Virus record (IMG/VR): IMGVR_UViG_3300037294_000227
Location: 1 to 53,992 of that record
DNA length: 53,992 nt
Source of the DNA: a virus
Reading direction: 5' to 3' (one strand)
A program made the position numbers and the translations under genes. The notes beneath the pieces were generated by a model. The model was not told the origin of the DNA, made no database searches, and saw only the letters and a list, made by a program, of their open reading frames with translations. Positions 53,129-53,992 of the stretch are shown here, piece after piece; position 1 is the stretch's first letter; the number at the start of each line of letters is the position of its first letter.

Positions 53129-53575
53129 TTAAATCAAGCCGTTTTTTTGGTCAAAATTAAACTGTAGCTTTTCGCTGATGCTGTATTCTAGATAAGTTAA
53201 ATCGCATTCAATTTGTATGCCACTTTCGTAACTACTAACTGAAACGTTATTAACTCTTACACGCGGTTCGTGTACAGTAATAATCTGTGTTACATTTTGA
53301 ACAATAACATCTTTGAGATTATCAGTCAACGGATCGTACAATACATCCCATATGATTGTTCCAAATCCTGGGTTTTCTAATTTTTCGCCTAGTCGTATAT
53401 GAAAATGATTTACAATGTCTTGTTTGATCAGTGCAAGATCATACAGTTTAAATTCTTTGCTGTCGGGGTTTACTGTGCTGATGCCACGATAAGTTCCTTG
53501 AGTTACAGGAGGTGCTTCTCTTTTGAGAGATTGTATTTTTAAGTTCTTGTATAGATTTTTTTCTAAGCTACTCAT
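53129..53575 (-). CDS. Baseplate wedge protein, T4 gp25-like
   Basis: This 148-residue protein matches the gp25/lysozyme-related wedge family. KLYDLALIKQDIVNHFHI, then RLGEKLENPGFGTIIWD and LYDPLTDNLK are typical, with the ENPxFG turn and a conserved Asp. gp25 sits at the core of the wedge next to gp6 and the sheath. It is slightly longer than T4 gp25 (132 residues). It precedes the gp6-like gene by ~50 bp, the order known in T4-like phages. A TAAATA box lies only 4 nt before ATG 53575. Confidence 0.88.
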   Translation of the reverse strand: MSSLEKNLYKNLKIQSLKREAPPVTQGTYRGISTVNPDSKEFKLYDLALIKQDIVNHFHIRLGEKLENPGFGTIIWDVLYDPLTDNLKDVIVQNVTQIITVHEPRVRVNNVSVSSYESGIQIECDLTYLEYSISEKLQFNFDQKNGLI

Positions 53576-53579
53576 ACCG

Positions 53580-53585
53580 TATTTA
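53580..53585 (-). promoter_or_regulatory. Late-promoter-like box TAAATA, adjacent to start codon
   Basis: On the minus strand, TAAATA is followed by 4 nt and the ATG at 53575, the same layout as at 2246 and 2268. An AGG also lies 10 nt before the ATG, so a normal leader is possible. Confidence 0.3.
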
Positions 53586-53586
53586 C

Positions 53587-53992
53587 CTATTTTCCTGTTC
53601 GACGAGGTGCCGAGAGATCGCTAACTACTCTGCGTATACCTGCTCCAAATCCTTCTTGTCTAAAAGTTTCAATAGGTGCTTGGCGATTCAAATCTAAATA
53701 ACTACCTGCTGGCCGAGGTCTATCCGCACTGTCTTGCAATGCTTGTCTGGCATTAGAAATCAAAGTATCAGTGGCAATATTATTAGTTACAGCCGGCCGA
53801 GGTCTATCCGCACTGTCTTGCAATGCTTGTCTGGCATTATAAATCAAAGTATCAGTGGCAATATTATTAGTTACAGCCGGAATTCCTGTGTCGTTTCCTG
53901 CTGCATCCACGTATGTCACAGCTATAGGACTTAGAGGGGCAACTCCCGGTAATGCAGCACTTGTAGGAAGTACCGCAGGCTGTTGCCACAAC
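53587..53992 (-). CDS. C-terminal part of a Pro/Ala-rich phage protein with tandem repeat (cut by window edge)
   Basis: The frame is open to the right edge; 134 residues are visible and the true start lies outside. It is rich in Pro, Ala and Asn. Two almost identical 28-residue units (AVTNNIATDTLI and NARQALQDSADRPRP) are encoded by the 84-bp tandem duplication at 53711-53878, then the chain ends with GFGAGIRRVVSDLSAPRRTGK. I do not recognise the family. Its place before the gp25-like gene suggests a baseplate or hub-associated protein. It cannot be judged without the upstream sequence. Confidence 0.65.
   Translation of the reverse strand, partial: LWQQPAVLPTSAALPGVAPLSPIAVTYVDAAGNDTGIPAVTNNIATDTLIYNARQALQDSADRPRPAVTNNIATDTLISNARQALQDSADRPRPAGSYLDLNRQAPIETFRQEGFGAGIRRVVSDLSAPRRTGK
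53711..53794. repeat. 84-bp tandem repeat, unit 1
   Basis: This unit matches 53795-53878 with one mismatch (G53756 versus T53840), which changes Ser to Tyr in the minus-strand protein. The reading frame is kept because 84 is divisible by three. Confidence 0.95.
53795..53878. repeat. 84-bp tandem repeat, unit 2
   Basis: This is the second unit, directly adjacent to the first, with a single base difference. It is consistent with recent slippage or unequal recombination. Confidence 0.95.

Noticed and set aside
53711-53878. CRISPR-like repeat
   Set aside because: There are two adjacent coding units with no spacers. It is a tandem duplication in a gene.
1-53992. tRNA genes, integrase or attachment sites
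   Set aside because: I saw no cloverleaf-like segment, integrase-like protein or flanking direct repeats, so there is no sign of a prophage boundary.

Overview
The window looks like part of the genome of an AT-rich, T4-like marine tailed phage (a myovirus). The right half holds the baseplate genes gp25-like and gp6-like, one giant structural protein and tail-fibre paralogues, including one with a phage tail collar domain. There are no host housekeeping genes, rRNAs or tRNAs. Gene packing is phage-like: the intergenic gaps are all under about 70 bp, and many genes overlap as ATGA or TAATG. The low GC and the mix of families resemble cyanophage or pelagiphage genomes, but the host cannot be named from this sequence.

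Layout. (1) 1-27753 is an accessory 'modification island'. It contains eleven radical-SAM proteins (ten complete, one cut by the left edge) and six putative glycosyltransferases. It also contains three SGNH/GDSL-like hydrolases, a DegT-type aminotransferase-like protein, an extended SDR, an amidinotransferase, an Asp/Asn-hydroxylase-like protein, a SAM methyltransferase, a kinase-like protein and several unknowns. Most genes lie in two minus-strand operons: seven genes from 11313 down to 4166, and twelve genes from 27753 down to 15890. Every junction in both operons overlaps. Short plus-strand genes are interspersed. (2) 27817-53992 is a minus-strand structural block, read right to left: a partial low-complexity protein, gp25-like, gp6-like, a 4625-residue protein, a 203-residue protein, three related tail-fibre proteins and a pair of paralogous virion proteins.

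How it may work together (inference). Radical-SAM enzymes with twitch/SPASM-type extra cysteine clusters normally carry out difficult C-H or peptide chemistry. Here they are co-transcribed with glycosyltransferases directly downstream of the tail fibres. The SDR, aminotransferase and amidinotransferase could make a guanidinylated amino sugar or cyclitol, the glycosyltransferases could attach it, and the SGNH proteins could acylate or deacylate it. The target could be a virion protein, the host surface or a small molecule; the sequence does not say. A two-gene cassette (N-terminal-twitch radical SAM followed by C-terminal-twitch radical SAM) occurs once in each operon, which suggests duplication of a working enzyme pair.

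Regulation. Two near-perfect sigma70-type promoters (TTGACA / TATAAT) lie upstream of 27753 and 28797. T4-late-like TATAAATA boxes lie upstream of several other genes. In a group of genes this box sits only 4-5 nt from the start codon, which would give almost leaderless transcripts.
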